Origin: Bacteroidota bacterium
GTDB taxonomy: Bacteria > Bacteroidota > Bacteroidia > Flavobacteriales > Flavobacteriaceae
Assembly: GCA_947447375.1 (NCBI GenBank)
Contig: CANFJB010000003.1
Location: forward strand, 62,001 to 126,000
Length of the DNA stretch: 64,000 bases
Direction: 5' to 3'
In this document: one piece after another, positions 56,121-64,000 of the stretch
Numbering within the stretch: the stretch's first letter is position 1
Layout of the letters: every line of letters starts with the position of its first letter
Translations under genes and position numbers: made by a program
Notes under the pieces: generated by a model
Seen by the model: the letters and a program-made list of their open reading frames with translations, nothing else
Databases searched by the model: none
What the model was told of the DNA's origin: nothing

Positions 56121-56450
56121 TGCTTCGGGGGCTAATTCAATTTCAAGCCCTTCTAAATCTTCGGTAATGTTTATTTGACATCCCAAGCGGCTGTTGGGTT
56201 TAACGTTGAAAGCTTCGGAAAGCATGGCTTCCTCATCATCGCCTTTTTCGGGAATTTCTACTGAATTTAGAACATAACATTGGCAAGAGGCGCACATGGC
56301 CATTCCACCACAAATTCCAATAGTACCTTCAGGAGCTAATTCATACATTCGAACTACTTCCATTATGTTTAAATTCATATCCGTAGGAGCGAGGACTTCG
56401 TGAGTTAGACCTTCGCGATCGGTAATTTTTATTGAGATATCCGCCGACAT
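56118..56450 (-). CDS. 2Fe-2S ferredoxin, adrenodoxin type
   Basis: The 110-residue protein has the ligand pattern CGGMAMCASC (C-x5-C-x2-C) followed by a fourth Cys in SRLGCQINI, as in vertebrate-type ferredoxins of Fe-S assembly and P450 systems. It probably receives electrons from the reductase encoded 2 bases upstream, in the same direction. Confidence 0.92.
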   Translation of the reverse strand: MSADISIKITDREGLTHEVLAPTDMNLNIMEVVRMYELAPEGTIGICGGMAMCASCQCYVLNSVEIPEKGDDEEAMLSEAFNVKPNSRLGCQINITEDLEGLEIELAPEA

Positions 56451-56452
56451 AA

Positions 56453-57511
56453 TTAATCTATAGATTTTACAACTTGTTTTTCGGCTTCTTTTCTAGTTCC
56501 ATCAAATCCGTCAACACCAGAAACAGTAGTGTATTTCAGCACGTATTTTTTTCCTGGATTCATTCTTTGGTAAACACTTTGTACCATTAAAGTCGCTTCA
56601 TGGAATCCGCACAAAATAAGTTTTAATTTACCCGGATAGGTATTAACATCGCCAATTGCATAAATCCCTGGAATATTGGTTTGATAATCCAATGAGTTGT
56701 CTACTTTAATGGCATTTTTTTCAATTTCTAATCCCCAATTTGCTATTGGCCCTAATTTTGGGGTTAACCCAAATAATGGAATAAGGTAATCTGTTTCCGT
56801 AGTTATTTTTTCACCATTGGTTTCAATGATTACCGATTCTAATTGATCTTTACCATTAAAACCTACGATTTCTCCTGGAGTAATTAGTTTTATTTTTCCT
56901 AATTCTTTCAATTCTTGAACTTTTTCAACTGAGTCTAAAGCGCCTCGAAATTCATTTCTACGATGAATTAATGTTACGCTAGAAGCTACATTTGAAAGGA
57001 AAATACTCCAATCCAAAGCGGAATCTCCACCACCTGAAATGACTACTTTTTTGTTTCTAAATTTTTCGGGATCTTTCACAAAATATTCAATTCCACGATC
57101 GTTTTGTTCGTAGAATTCAATTCCTTCAAGTTGTGGTTTTCTAGGTTCGAAACTTCCCAATCCACCCGCAATTGCAACTGAATTGGCATGGTGTTTTGTT
57201 CCCTTATTTGTAGTAACAATGAAAGTTCCATCTTCAAGTTGGTCAATGGTTTCAGCAACTTCATTCAAGGTAAATCCAGGTTGAAATTGCTTTATTTGTT
57301 CCATTAAATTGGTCACTAAGTCACCGGCTAAAACAGATGGAAATCCTGGAATATCAAATATTGGTTTTTTAGGATATAACTCGGAAAGTTGCCCTCCAGG
57401 TTGAGGTAAACCATCAATAATGTGGCATTTTAACTTTAAAAGCCCGGCTTCAAATACAGTGAATAATCCTGTAGGTCCAGCGCCAATGATGAGAATATCC
57501 GTTTCAATCAT
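56453..57511 (-). CDS. TrxR-like ferredoxin-NADP+ reductase
   Basis: The 352-residue flavoprotein has an N-terminal GAGPTGLFTVFEAGL (FAD), the NADPH-binding GGGDSALDW and a second FAD segment IYAIGDVNTYPGKLKL. The CxxC of thioredoxin reductase is absent, as expected for the YumC-type ferredoxin reductases. It likely reduces the ferredoxin encoded immediately downstream, using NADPH. Confidence 0.9.
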   Translation of the reverse strand: MIETDILIIGAGPTGLFTVFEAGLLKLKCHIIDGLPQPGGQLSELYPKKPIFDIPGFPSVLAGDLVTNLMEQIKQFQPGFTLNEVAETIDQLEDGTFIVTTNKGTKHHANSVAIAGGLGSFEPRKPQLEGIEFYEQNDRGIEYFVKDPEKFRNKKVVISGGGDSALDWSIFLSNVASSVTLIHRRNEFRGALDSVEKVQELKELGKIKLITPGEIVGFNGKDQLESVIIETNGEKITTETDYLIPLFGLTPKLGPIANWGLEIEKNAIKVDNSLDYQTNIPGIYAIGDVNTYPGKLKLILCGFHEATLMVQSVYQRMNPGKKYVLKYTTVSGVDGFDGTRKEAEKQVVKSID

Positions 57512-57550
57512 TTTAAAATTATAATTTAATATTGGTTTTAACCAAAATTA

Positions 57551-57790
57551 TTAATCAACATTTGTTACCGTTTCAATTTGTGGCGCAAACTTTTTAATGG
57601 TAGTTTCCACGCCCATTTTTAGTGTCATTTGATTCACGCTACAACCCACGCAAGCACCTTGTAAACGAACTTTCACATGTTTGCCATCTTCAATTGAAAT
57701 CAATGCGATATCGCCACCATCAGAATTTAGAAAAGGTCTAATTTCTTGAAGTGCATTTTCTACGCTTGTTGTTAATTCTTCTATTGTCAT
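57551..57790 (-). CDS. NifU-like C-terminal domain protein (Fe-S scaffold)
   Basis: The 79-residue protein is a stand-alone NifU C-terminal domain with CVGCSVNQMTLK (CxxC) near the middle. It holds a cluster transiently and passes it to apo-proteins. It sits 30 bases downstream of the mrp gene and 39 bases before the reductase gene, making a small Fe-S cluster neighbourhood. Confidence 0.93.
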   Translation of the reverse strand: MTIEELTTSVENALQEIRPFLNSDGGDIALISIEDGKHVKVRLQGACVGCSVNQMTLKMGVETTIKKFAPQIETVTNVD

Positions 57791-57820
57791 AATTTCTATT
57801 GTTCCAATTAGACGAAATAA

Positions 57821-58948
57821 TTATTTTTTTACCGCTGAACAGCCTGCCATTGTTGTTATTTTAACCGCTTCTGTTGGAGGTAGATTTTCATTTCTATTTA
57901 CCACTTCCTGAACTACATTTCTAGTAATTTCTTGGAAAACTTTCTCAATAATTGAACCTTCTTGTAAAGCTGCTGGTCTTCCAATATCTCCAGCTTCACG
58001 AATAGATTGTACTATTGGAACTTCCCCAAGGAAAGATACATTTAAATCTTCAGCTAGGTTTTTTGCGCCTTCTTTACCAAAGATATAATATTTATTTTCT
58101 GGCAATTCTTCAGGAGTGAAGTAAGCCATATTTTCTATAATTCCTAAAACAGGAACATTGATGCTATCTGAAGTAAACATTGCAACTCCTTTTTTTGCGT
58201 CAGCAAGAGCAACAGCTTGCGGAGTACTCACTACTACAACCCCAGTTATTGGTAACGATTGAACTATAGAAAGGTGAATATCTCCTGTTCCCGGAGGTAA
58301 ATCAAGCAACATAAAATCCAATTCTCCCCAATCAGCATCAAATATCATTTGGTTCAAGGCTTTTGAAGCCATTGGTCCACGCCAAATAACCGCTTGACTT
58401 GGTGAAGTGAAAAATCCTATCGATAGCATTTTTATCTCATAGCTTTCAACAGGTTTCATTTTTGATTTTCCGTCAACGGTAACTGAAATTGGTTTTTCCG
58501 ATTCTACATCAAACATAATTGGCATTGAAGGGCCGTAAATATCGGCATCTAAAATACCAACTTTGAAACCCATTTTTGCTAATGTAACAGCTAAATTTGC
58601 GGTAACAGTTGATTTTCCAACACCACCTTTTCCAGAAGCTATTGCAATAATATTTTTCATTCCCGGAACTGCCTTTCCTTTAATTTCATTAGGCTCGGGA
58701 ACAACAACAGTAGATTTTATTTGGATTTTTGCATCAGCAGAAACCAACTCGTGAATGGTTTTTTTGATATCGTCTTCAGCTCTTTTTTTAATATGCATCG
58801 CTGGAGTGCTTAACACTAAATCGATAATTACTTCATCTCCAAATGTGACTACATTTTTTACTGCGCCACTCTCCACCATATTTTTACCTTCTCCCGCAAT
58901 TGTGATTGTTTCTAATGCTTTGAGAATGTCTTTTTTATCTAATTTCAT
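57821..58948 (-). CDS. Mrp/NBP35-family Fe-S carrier P-loop ATPase
   Basis: The protein of about 375 residues has an N-terminal MIP18/DUF59 domain, the deviant Walker A GKGGVGKSTVTANLA, the switch region DADIYGPSMP and LLDLPPGTGD (Walker B). The usual CxxC near the C-terminus is not obvious; the tail has a single Cys in AGCSAVKK. It carries Fe-S clusters to targets, for example Complex I. ATG 58948 (MKLDKK) is preferred to the upstream start at 58972. Confidence 0.9.
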   Translation of the reverse strand: MKLDKKDILKALETITIAGEGKNMVESGAVKNVVTFGDEVIIDLVLSTPAMHIKKRAEDDIKKTIHELVSADAKIQIKSTVVVPEPNEIKGKAVPGMKNIIAIASGKGGVGKSTVTANLAVTLAKMGFKVGILDADIYGPSMPIMFDVESEKPISVTVDGKSKMKPVESYEIKMLSIGFFTSPSQAVIWRGPMASKALNQMIFDADWGELDFMLLDLPPGTGDIHLSIVQSLPITGVVVVSTPQAVALADAKKGVAMFTSDSINVPVLGIIENMAYFTPEELPENKYYIFGKEGAKNLAEDLNVSFLGEVPIVQSIREAGDIGRPAALQEGSIIEKVFQEITRNVVQEVVNRNENLPPTEAVKITTMAGCSAVKK

Positions 58949-59039
58949 ATTCTTTTTCTTGATCAAAATCAATTGTAAATTTCGACTACAAAGATAGCTT
59001 GAAAAGTTTGTTTATAAAAATCTAAAAAGGATAAGATTA

Positions 59040-60803
59040 TTATTTTTCGTTGATCCAATCATTGATTTTATTTTCCAATAATGCCAATGGTAAAACCCCA
59101 GATTCTAATACTTTTTCGTGGAATTTCTTAATATCAAATTTAGCTCCCATTTTTTCAGATGCTTTTTTGCGCAATTCCATAATTTTCAATTGTCCAATTT
59201 TGTAGGATAAAGCCTGTCCCGGAATGGCCATGTAGCGTTCAATTTCCGCTGTTATACTTGCTTCACTTTCTGCTTCATTTTCTAACGAGTACTTAATTGC
59301 TTGTTCTCTTGTCCAGCCTTTGGTGTGGATTCCAGTATCTACAACCAGCCTAATTGCGCGGTGCATTTCGTTTCCTAACATCCCAAAATATTGATAAGGA
59401 TCTTTGTATAATCCTAATTCAGAACCTAAACTTTCAGTGTACAAAGCCCAGCCTTCACCATAGGCACCAAACCAATTGAATTTTCTAAAATCAGGTAATT
59501 GTTGGTTTTCTTGTTGTAATGATATTTGAAAATGATGTCCTGGAATCGCTTCATGCAAAAACAAATCTTCATCGCCATAAAGATTATAATTTGCTACATC
59601 AGGAATTGGCACATAAAAAGTTCCAGGTCGAGATCCATCAGCGGCACCTTGAACATATTCCGCACTTGCTGAAAGTTCTCTGAAAGCTTCGGTTCTTTTA
59701 ATTTGGAATTTAGTTTTTGGCTGTAGAGAAAACAATTTGTCTACATTTGGTTTTATTCTTGCATAAATACTTTCAAAATTAGCAATTACTTCTTCTGGTT
59801 TTTTGAAAGGTTTTAGTTCTTTTTTATTTCGAACTTCGTCAAAAAACGATAATAAAGTCCCTTTGTAACCCACTTGAGCTTTCACTTTTTCCATTTCTAG
59901 TTTTATGCGAGCCACTTCTTTTAATCCCAATTCATGAATTTCTTCGGGTGAAGTATTGGTAGTTGTCCATTGTTTTACACAAGCCGCATAATATTCTTTT
60001 CCATATGGCAAACTTCCAATTCCACTTGTATTTCTTGATGCAGGAAGGTATTCCGATTTTAAAAACTGCGTCATTTTTTGAAATTGTGGAATCAATTTAT
60101 TTGTAATTGCAGTTTTATATTTTTCTGTTAAATCCTTTTTTACAGTATCCGAAAATGAAGTTGGCATCGTTTTTATTGTAGAATAAAATAGGTTGTCCTC
60201 TACGTTTGAAGTAATCATATCCTCAAATTCTGGAATTACCTTAACGGTTAACGCCTTTGGTAAAACCACTCCTTTCGCAATTCCTTTTTTCATGTAAACC
60301 ATTGCAGAATCTATCCAAACAGAATACAAATCCATTCTTTTCAAGAAATTTCTGTAATCTTTTTCTGTTTTAAATGGTTGTCCAGCAGTTCCTCCAGCAT
60401 ATTGCCCCATCGTTAAATGAGTACCCCAAAACTGATGTATTGGAATTAAATTTGAAGGTTGAGCAAGTTGCTCTTTGCCTACGCCAATTTCCCATTTTAT
60501 GATTTCATAACTGATTTTTTCTTCCGGAGTTAGCTTTGTTTCATCCACTTTTGAAAGTTCGGTTTCAAATTTATCATAAAACGCTTTTTGCTTTAGTCTG
60601 AAACTATCGGTCATTTCAAATTGCAATTGATCGTTGAATTGACTCTGTCCATTTAGTGTTGCATCTAATGGGTTTAGCTCGTTTTTTCCATCAAAATAAC
60701 TTTTTGTCAATGCGGTAAAATCAACCGATTTTTCTTCTGATTTGCAATTGATGAATAACACTGAAATTGAAATAGCGATAAAAAGTAAAGTATATTTTCT
60801 CAT
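59040..60803 (-). CDS. DUF885 family lipoprotein, probable metallopeptidase
   Basis: The 587-residue protein has a lipobox (LFINC) after a signal peptide and a C-terminal DUF885 region with FLHEAIPGHHFQI and NEAESEASITAEIERY. Family members are predicted zinc peptidases related to M3/M32 enzymes, using HExxxxH-like ligands. It is probably an envelope protein; the substrate is unknown. No terminator is evident after it. Confidence 0.85.
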   Translation of the reverse strand: MRKYTLLFIAISISVLFINCKSEEKSVDFTALTKSYFDGKNELNPLDATLNGQSQFNDQLQFEMTDSFRLKQKAFYDKFETELSKVDETKLTPEEKISYEIIKWEIGVGKEQLAQPSNLIPIHQFWGTHLTMGQYAGGTAGQPFKTEKDYRNFLKRMDLYSVWIDSAMVYMKKGIAKGVVLPKALTVKVIPEFEDMITSNVEDNLFYSTIKTMPTSFSDTVKKDLTEKYKTAITNKLIPQFQKMTQFLKSEYLPASRNTSGIGSLPYGKEYYAACVKQWTTTNTSPEEIHELGLKEVARIKLEMEKVKAQVGYKGTLLSFFDEVRNKKELKPFKKPEEVIANFESIYARIKPNVDKLFSLQPKTKFQIKRTEAFRELSASAEYVQGAADGSRPGTFYVPIPDVANYNLYGDEDLFLHEAIPGHHFQISLQQENQQLPDFRKFNWFGAYGEGWALYTESLGSELGLYKDPYQYFGMLGNEMHRAIRLVVDTGIHTKGWTREQAIKYSLENEAESEASITAEIERYMAIPGQALSYKIGQLKIMELRKKASEKMGAKFDIKKFHEKVLESGVLPLALLENKINDWINEK

Positions 60804-60886
60804 ATTTTTTTATAAGTTAATTCTAGATTTAAAGATATAAATTATTTGAATTAAGGGCTAATTTTATAATTAATATTTGCCTAATT

Positions 60887-61249
60887 CTAGCCGTGATAAA
60901 CTCTTGAAGCGATAATTTTTCCTTCTTTCACAATCAATACTTCTGCCACGAGCATATTTTCTTCACCATCAACCGATCGAATATATTCCATAAATACCCG
61001 ATCCCCGTTTGCGGTAAGCGATGTAACTTTGTAATTTAAACTTGGTAAAAGGTCGAAAGCATCCTGCCACCATTCACTCAAAGCTGGTTTTCCAATTATC
61101 ATTCCTTGTGTTTCGGGCTTTCGAATTTTTAATTTTGGGCTATAATGTTCGGCATCATCGTCATAAAGTGATAATAATTGCTCTAAATTGTGATTATTGA
61201 ATGCATCGAACCATTTGAAGGCGATAGATTGAAGATTTTCGGGTGTCAT
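60887..61249 (-). CDS. NTF2-like/SnoaL-like family protein
   Basis: The 120-residue protein has the cone-shaped fold's markers: AFNNHNLEQLLSLYDDDAEHYSP at the start (quoted by key words: WFDAFNNHN, DDAEHYSP) and a curved beta sheet ending IIASRVYHG. Members include ketosteroid-isomerase-like enzymes and binding proteins. The function is unknown. It has its own gap on both sides. Confidence 0.78.
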   Translation of the reverse strand: MTPENLQSIAFKWFDAFNNHNLEQLLSLYDDDAEHYSPKLKIRKPETQGMIIGKPALSEWWQDAFDLLPSLNYKVTSLTANGDRVFMEYIRSVDGEENMLVAEVLIVKEGKIIASRVYHG

Positions 61250-61262
61250 AAATGATATTATA

Positions 61263-61297
61263 TTAAAATTCCCGCTAAAGTTTAGCAGGAATTTTTA
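61263..61297 (-). terminator. Terminator after the pseudouridine synthase gene
   Basis: ATTCC-CGCTAAA and TTTAGC-AGGAAT pair with one C/A mismatch; a T run follows on the minus strand. Confidence 0.75.
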
Positions 61298-61314
61298 TTA
61301 TTAAGGATTTAAAA

Positions 61315-62223
61315 CTAAGCGTTTTTCAAATTTATAATTTCTTGCTCGGTTAACTTTCTCCAGTTGCCTCTTGGCAAATTTTTCTTCGTTAATCCAGCAA
61401 ATGCAACGCGGTCAATTCGCAAAACATCATAATTGAAATGTTCAAAAATAGAACGTACCACTTTTACATTCGAAGAGCGTAATTTTAATCCTACTTCACT
61501 TTTTGCTTCTCCTTCAATGTAGCTCACATCTTCAACAAAAACGCGGTGCCCATCTAAAACTAAGCCTTTATTTATCTTTTCTAAATCTTCGTATTTCAAA
61601 TTTTTATCCAATGAAACTTGGTATATTTTTGAAGATTTTTGATTGGGTAAAGTGAATTTTCGAATCATATCGGTGTCATTTGTAAACAATAACAAACCGG
61701 TTGTATTCTTATCCATTCTTCCAACAGCGCCAATTTTTGCCGTGGTAGAACCTTTAACCAACTCAAGTACATTTCTATATTCCTGACCTTCGTCTAAAGC
61801 TGTTGTAAAATTTTTAGGCTTGTTCAATAAAATGTATTCTTTTTTTTCTGGAGTCAATACATTTCCGTCAAAATTCACAATATCGCCTGGTTTTACAAGG
61901 TAACCCATTTCAATAACTGGAACGCCGTTCACTTTTACATTCCCAGATTGGATATAAATATCGGCATCACGTCTTGAACAAACTCCAGAATTGGAAATGT
62001 ATTTATTCAAACGAATTTCGTCTTTTGCTTTTTGACGTTTAGGTGCTTGATTTGGTTTTTTCTCTACTTTTTCAGCAGCAAGTTCAGCTACTTTAGCATT
62101 AACTTTTACTTTTTTAGGACCTTGTGCCCGTTTTTGCATCGCAGGTTTTGGCTTGTTAGAATTTGGTCTTGAACTATTTGTTCTTGAACCACTTCTTTTA
62201 TTATTGCCTTCCTTGTTATTCAT
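61315..62223 (-). CDS. RsuA/RluB-type pseudouridine synthase
   Basis: The 302-residue protein has a basic, disordered N-terminal extension of about 75 residues (Ser/Asn/Arg/Lys rich), an S4 RNA-binding domain (RLNKYISNSGVCSRRDAD) and a catalytic domain with GRMDKNTTGLLLFTND containing the catalytic Asp. It isomerises a uridine in rRNA, probably 23S as RluB does. The extension is longer than in E. coli relatives. Confidence 0.9.
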   Translation of the reverse strand: MNNKEGNNKRSGSRTNSSRPNSNKPKPAMQKRAQGPKKVKVNAKVAELAAEKVEKKPNQAPKRQKAKDEIRLNKYISNSGVCSRRDADIYIQSGNVKVNGVPVIEMGYLVKPGDIVNFDGNVLTPEKKEYILLNKPKNFTTALDEGQEYRNVLELVKGSTTAKIGAVGRMDKNTTGLLLFTNDTDMIRKFTLPNQKSSKIYQVSLDKNLKYEDLEKINKGLVLDGHRVFVEDVSYIEGEAKSEVGLKLRSSNVKVVRSIFEHFNYDVLRIDRVAFAGLTKKNLPRGNWRKLTEQEIINLKNA

Positions 62224-62309
62224 AATATTCTATAATTTTTGCAAATATACCATTTATAAATTTGACAATCTATAATTGAGAATTTAAAGCTATTAATATT
62301 GAAATAGTT

Positions 62310-63230
62310 TTAAAATAATGAAACAATCTTGTGCCAGAAATAAACAACGATGCTAGGATTTATCAGAATAATGCAAAAAACTCCTGAAACAATGAGAAAT
62401 TTAAGCACGTTGTGAAGTAATAAATAATGCTCTTTAGTGTCTGATTTCCTAAGCTTTAATAAAAATAGTAACAATATCAGCAAACAAGAATAGAAATACA
62501 AATCCATATTTCCGATTTCAAATTTTTCAATTAATAGAAAAACTGGAATGATTGTTAAAATCGTTAAAATCGTTATGATTTTTTTGGAAGTTAATTCGCC
62601 ATACAAAATCGGAATGGTTTTATAATCGTTGGCCAAATCACCTTTTATATTTTCTAAATCTTTAATCATTTCACGAATTAGAATTAGTAAAAACAAGAAA
62701 GTGGCATGACAAATAATCACTTCATAAAAATTCTTGTAATATAAAAGAAGGGCAAAAAAGGGCAAAATAGCCATTAATGTAGCCATCAAATTTCCAATAA
62801 CCACGAATTTTTTGACTTTATGAGAGTAAAACCAAATCAGAAAAATATAAACGGAAAAATATAAAAAGGCACGCCAAGAAATGAAAATGGCTAAAAATGC
62901 AACTGCAAAATTCAGAGTGAAATAAACACTTAATTTTGTTTTTTGACTCACTAATCGGTCTAATGTTGATTTATTCGGCCGATTGATTAAGTCTTTTTTG
63001 CTGTCATAAAAACTATTAATTATGTAACCTGATGCTATTGTAAGTGCTGTAGCTATTACGATTAGTAATAAATAGATATCCAGAATTACATGTAATGGTT
63101 TTTTTTCGGGTGCCAATATAAAAATTGCCGAAAGATATTGTGCAAGAATGATTATTGGAATATTGTAGCCACGAATTACGGAAAACAAACTCACAATTTT
63201 CATTATTAAAAGTTTGCTTTTTCTGTTCAT
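62310..63230 (-). CDS. UbiA-family prenyltransferase (geranylgeranylglycerol-phosphate geranylgeranyltransferase-like)
   Basis: The 306-residue protein has about eight or nine membrane helices. The first Asp-rich motif is in INSFYDSKKDLINRPNKSTL and the second in REMIKDLENIKGD. It transfers a prenyl chain to an acceptor in the membrane. Similarity to the archaeal lipid enzyme is by family resemblance; menaquinone-type acceptors remain possible. ATG 63203 (MKIVSLF) is an alternative start. It lies 27 bases after mevalonate kinase. Confidence 0.82.
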   Translation of the reverse strand: MNRKSKLLIMKIVSLFSVIRGYNIPIIILAQYLSAIFILAPEKKPLHVILDIYLLLIVIATALTIASGYIINSFYDSKKDLINRPNKSTLDRLVSQKTKLSVYFTLNFAVAFLAIFISWRAFLYFSVYIFLIWFYSHKVKKFVVIGNLMATLMAILPFFALLLYYKNFYEVIICHATFLFLLILIREMIKDLENIKGDLANDYKTIPILYGELTSKKIITILTILTIIPVFLLIEKFEIGNMDLYFYSCLLILLLFLLKLRKSDTKEHYLLLHNVLKFLIVSGVFCIILINPSIVVYFWHKIVSLF

Positions 63231-63257
63231 CCTTAATTTTTTATTGGGAAAGGAAAT

Positions 63258-64000
63258 CTAAAATTGGTAAACGACTTCTAATTTGTAATCTTTTAATGAA
63301 GCTTTGGCTTTTTCTAAATCTTCAGTAAAACCAAGGATATAACCGCCGCCACCAGAGCCACACAGTTTTAAATAGTAATCATTGGTATCGATTCCTTTTT
63401 GCCAAATTCCGTGGAATTGTTCTGGAATCATAGGCTTGAAATTATTCAAAACAACTTTTGAAAGTTTTTTGGTATTTTGAAATAACGATTGAACGTCTCC
63501 GCCAAGGAAGTTTTCCACACAAGCGTCTGTATATTTTATGAATTGTGATTTTAACATGGTTCTAAAGCCTTTGTCTTTAAGGTTTTCCATGAAAATATTC
63601 ACCATTGGTGCAGTTTCTCCTATAATCCCTGAGTCCAATAAAAAGACCGCTCCTTTTCCATTCACGCTCTGTGTTGGAATTCCTGTTGCCTCAATATTAT
63701 CTTTAGAATTGATTAATATAGGAATGCTTAAATAACTATTTAAAGGGTCTAAACCGGAACTTTTACCATGAAAAAAAGATTCCATTTGTGAGAAAATACT
63801 TTTTAAAGTTAGTAGTTTTTCACGTGTTAAATTCTCTAATACGGTAATTTTATTTTGTGCATATTTATCATAAATAGCAGCTACAAGTGCGCCGCTACTA
63901 CCTACGCCGTAACCTTGAGGAATGCTTGAATCAAAATACATTCCGTTATCGACATTGTTTTTTAAGGTCAATATATCAAAAGTTACTAAATCTGGCTGTT
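63258..64000 (-). CDS. Mevalonate kinase (GHMP family), C-terminal part (partial at window edge)
   Basis: The frame is open to the window edge, so the N-terminus lies outside. Visible are SSIPQGYGVGSSGALVAAIYD (ATP-binding GHMP loop), FFHGKSSGLDPLNSYL with the catalytic Asp region, and LKLCGSGGGGYILGF (motif 3). Mevalonate kinase phosphorylates mevalonate for isopentenyl diphosphate; the prenyltransferase gene next to it uses downstream products. The nearest start codon inside the window is not the real one. Confidence 0.88.
   Translation of the reverse strand, partial: QPDLVTFDILTLKNNVDNGMYFDSSIPQGYGVGSSGALVAAIYDKYAQNKITVLENLTREKLLTLKSIFSQMESFFHGKSSGLDPLNSYLSIPILINSKDNIEATGIPTQSVNGKGAVFLLDSGIIGETAPMVNIFMENLKDKGFRTMLKSQFIKYTDACVENFLGGDVQSLFQNTKKLSKVVLNNFKPMIPEQFHGIWQKGIDTNDYYLKLCGSGGGGYILGFTEDLEKAKASLKDYKLEVVYQF

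Overview
The window looks like a chromosomal segment of a Flavobacterium-like member of the Bacteroidetes. It is AT-rich, and genes usually lack a Shine-Dalgarno sequence. Many genes are preceded by the Bacteroidetes -7 box TAnnTTTG. Other family marks are type IX secretion (T9SS) C-terminal sorting domains, a PorZ-like protein, DUF4270, a stand-alone truncated GT5 protein, a short NuoG, and a mevalonate/UbiA prenyltransferase pair. Almost all of the window is housekeeping DNA. No phage, transposase, integrase or CRISPR array was seen.

Layout. 1-4817: panC (partial, minus strand) diverges from a degenerate glycogen-synthase-like gene, a DUF4270 lipoprotein gene and glmS. 5106-11241: a cell-surface cluster with a TonB-dependent receptor, an SGNH/GDSL lipoprotein and a T9SS-secreted M1 peptidase. 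11259-15499 (minus): nadD, an SDR gene, gmk, yicC, an EamA transporter and an ArsC-like protein. 15608-21497 (plus): a PLP trans-sulfuration enzyme, gdhA, porZ and recO. 21498-27281: a cation/proton antiporter, an MMPL/RND transporter, a DinB-like protein and a GNAT enzyme. 27377-40649 (minus): a complete 14-gene Complex I operon, nuoA to nuoN, with a shortened nuoG. 40888-46105: a cold-shock gene, aspS, a TlpA-like thioredoxin, a DUF1761 gene and an M20 dipeptidase. 46217-48904: tRNA-Leu(UAG) followed by a BlaI repressor and an M56 protease fused to a cell-wall amidase. 49124-53787: atpD-atpC, a lipoprotein, then rpsP-rimM-trmN6. 54026-58948: a glutaryl-CoA-type dehydrogenase, a DUF3050 gene, then ferredoxin, ferredoxin reductase, NifU and Mrp. 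59040-64000 (minus): a DUF885 lipoprotein, an NTF2-like protein, a pseudouridine synthase, a UbiA prenyltransferase and mevalonate kinase (partial).

The most unusual item is the two-gene unit at 46459-48904. A BlaI-type repressor overlaps by 4 nt a BlaR1/MecR1-like M56 membrane protease, whose periplasmic C-terminus is an Amidase_3 (N-acetylmuramoyl-L-alanine amidase) domain with all its metal and catalytic residues. Its promoter lies inside two perfect BlaI-type dyads. This suggests a cell-wall sensing circuit in which sensor, signalling protease and wall-cutting enzyme are one polypeptide.

A second signal is a structured dispersed element present twice: at 33541-33621 inside the Complex I operon and at 53789-53912 after trmN6. 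The two copies share conserved ends and a hairpin with a compensatory base-pair change, and both begin just after the stop codon of the upstream gene in the sense direction. A third is a set of low-complexity spacers of similar AT-rich words between operon genes. All functional statements are homology readings made by eye; no search was run.
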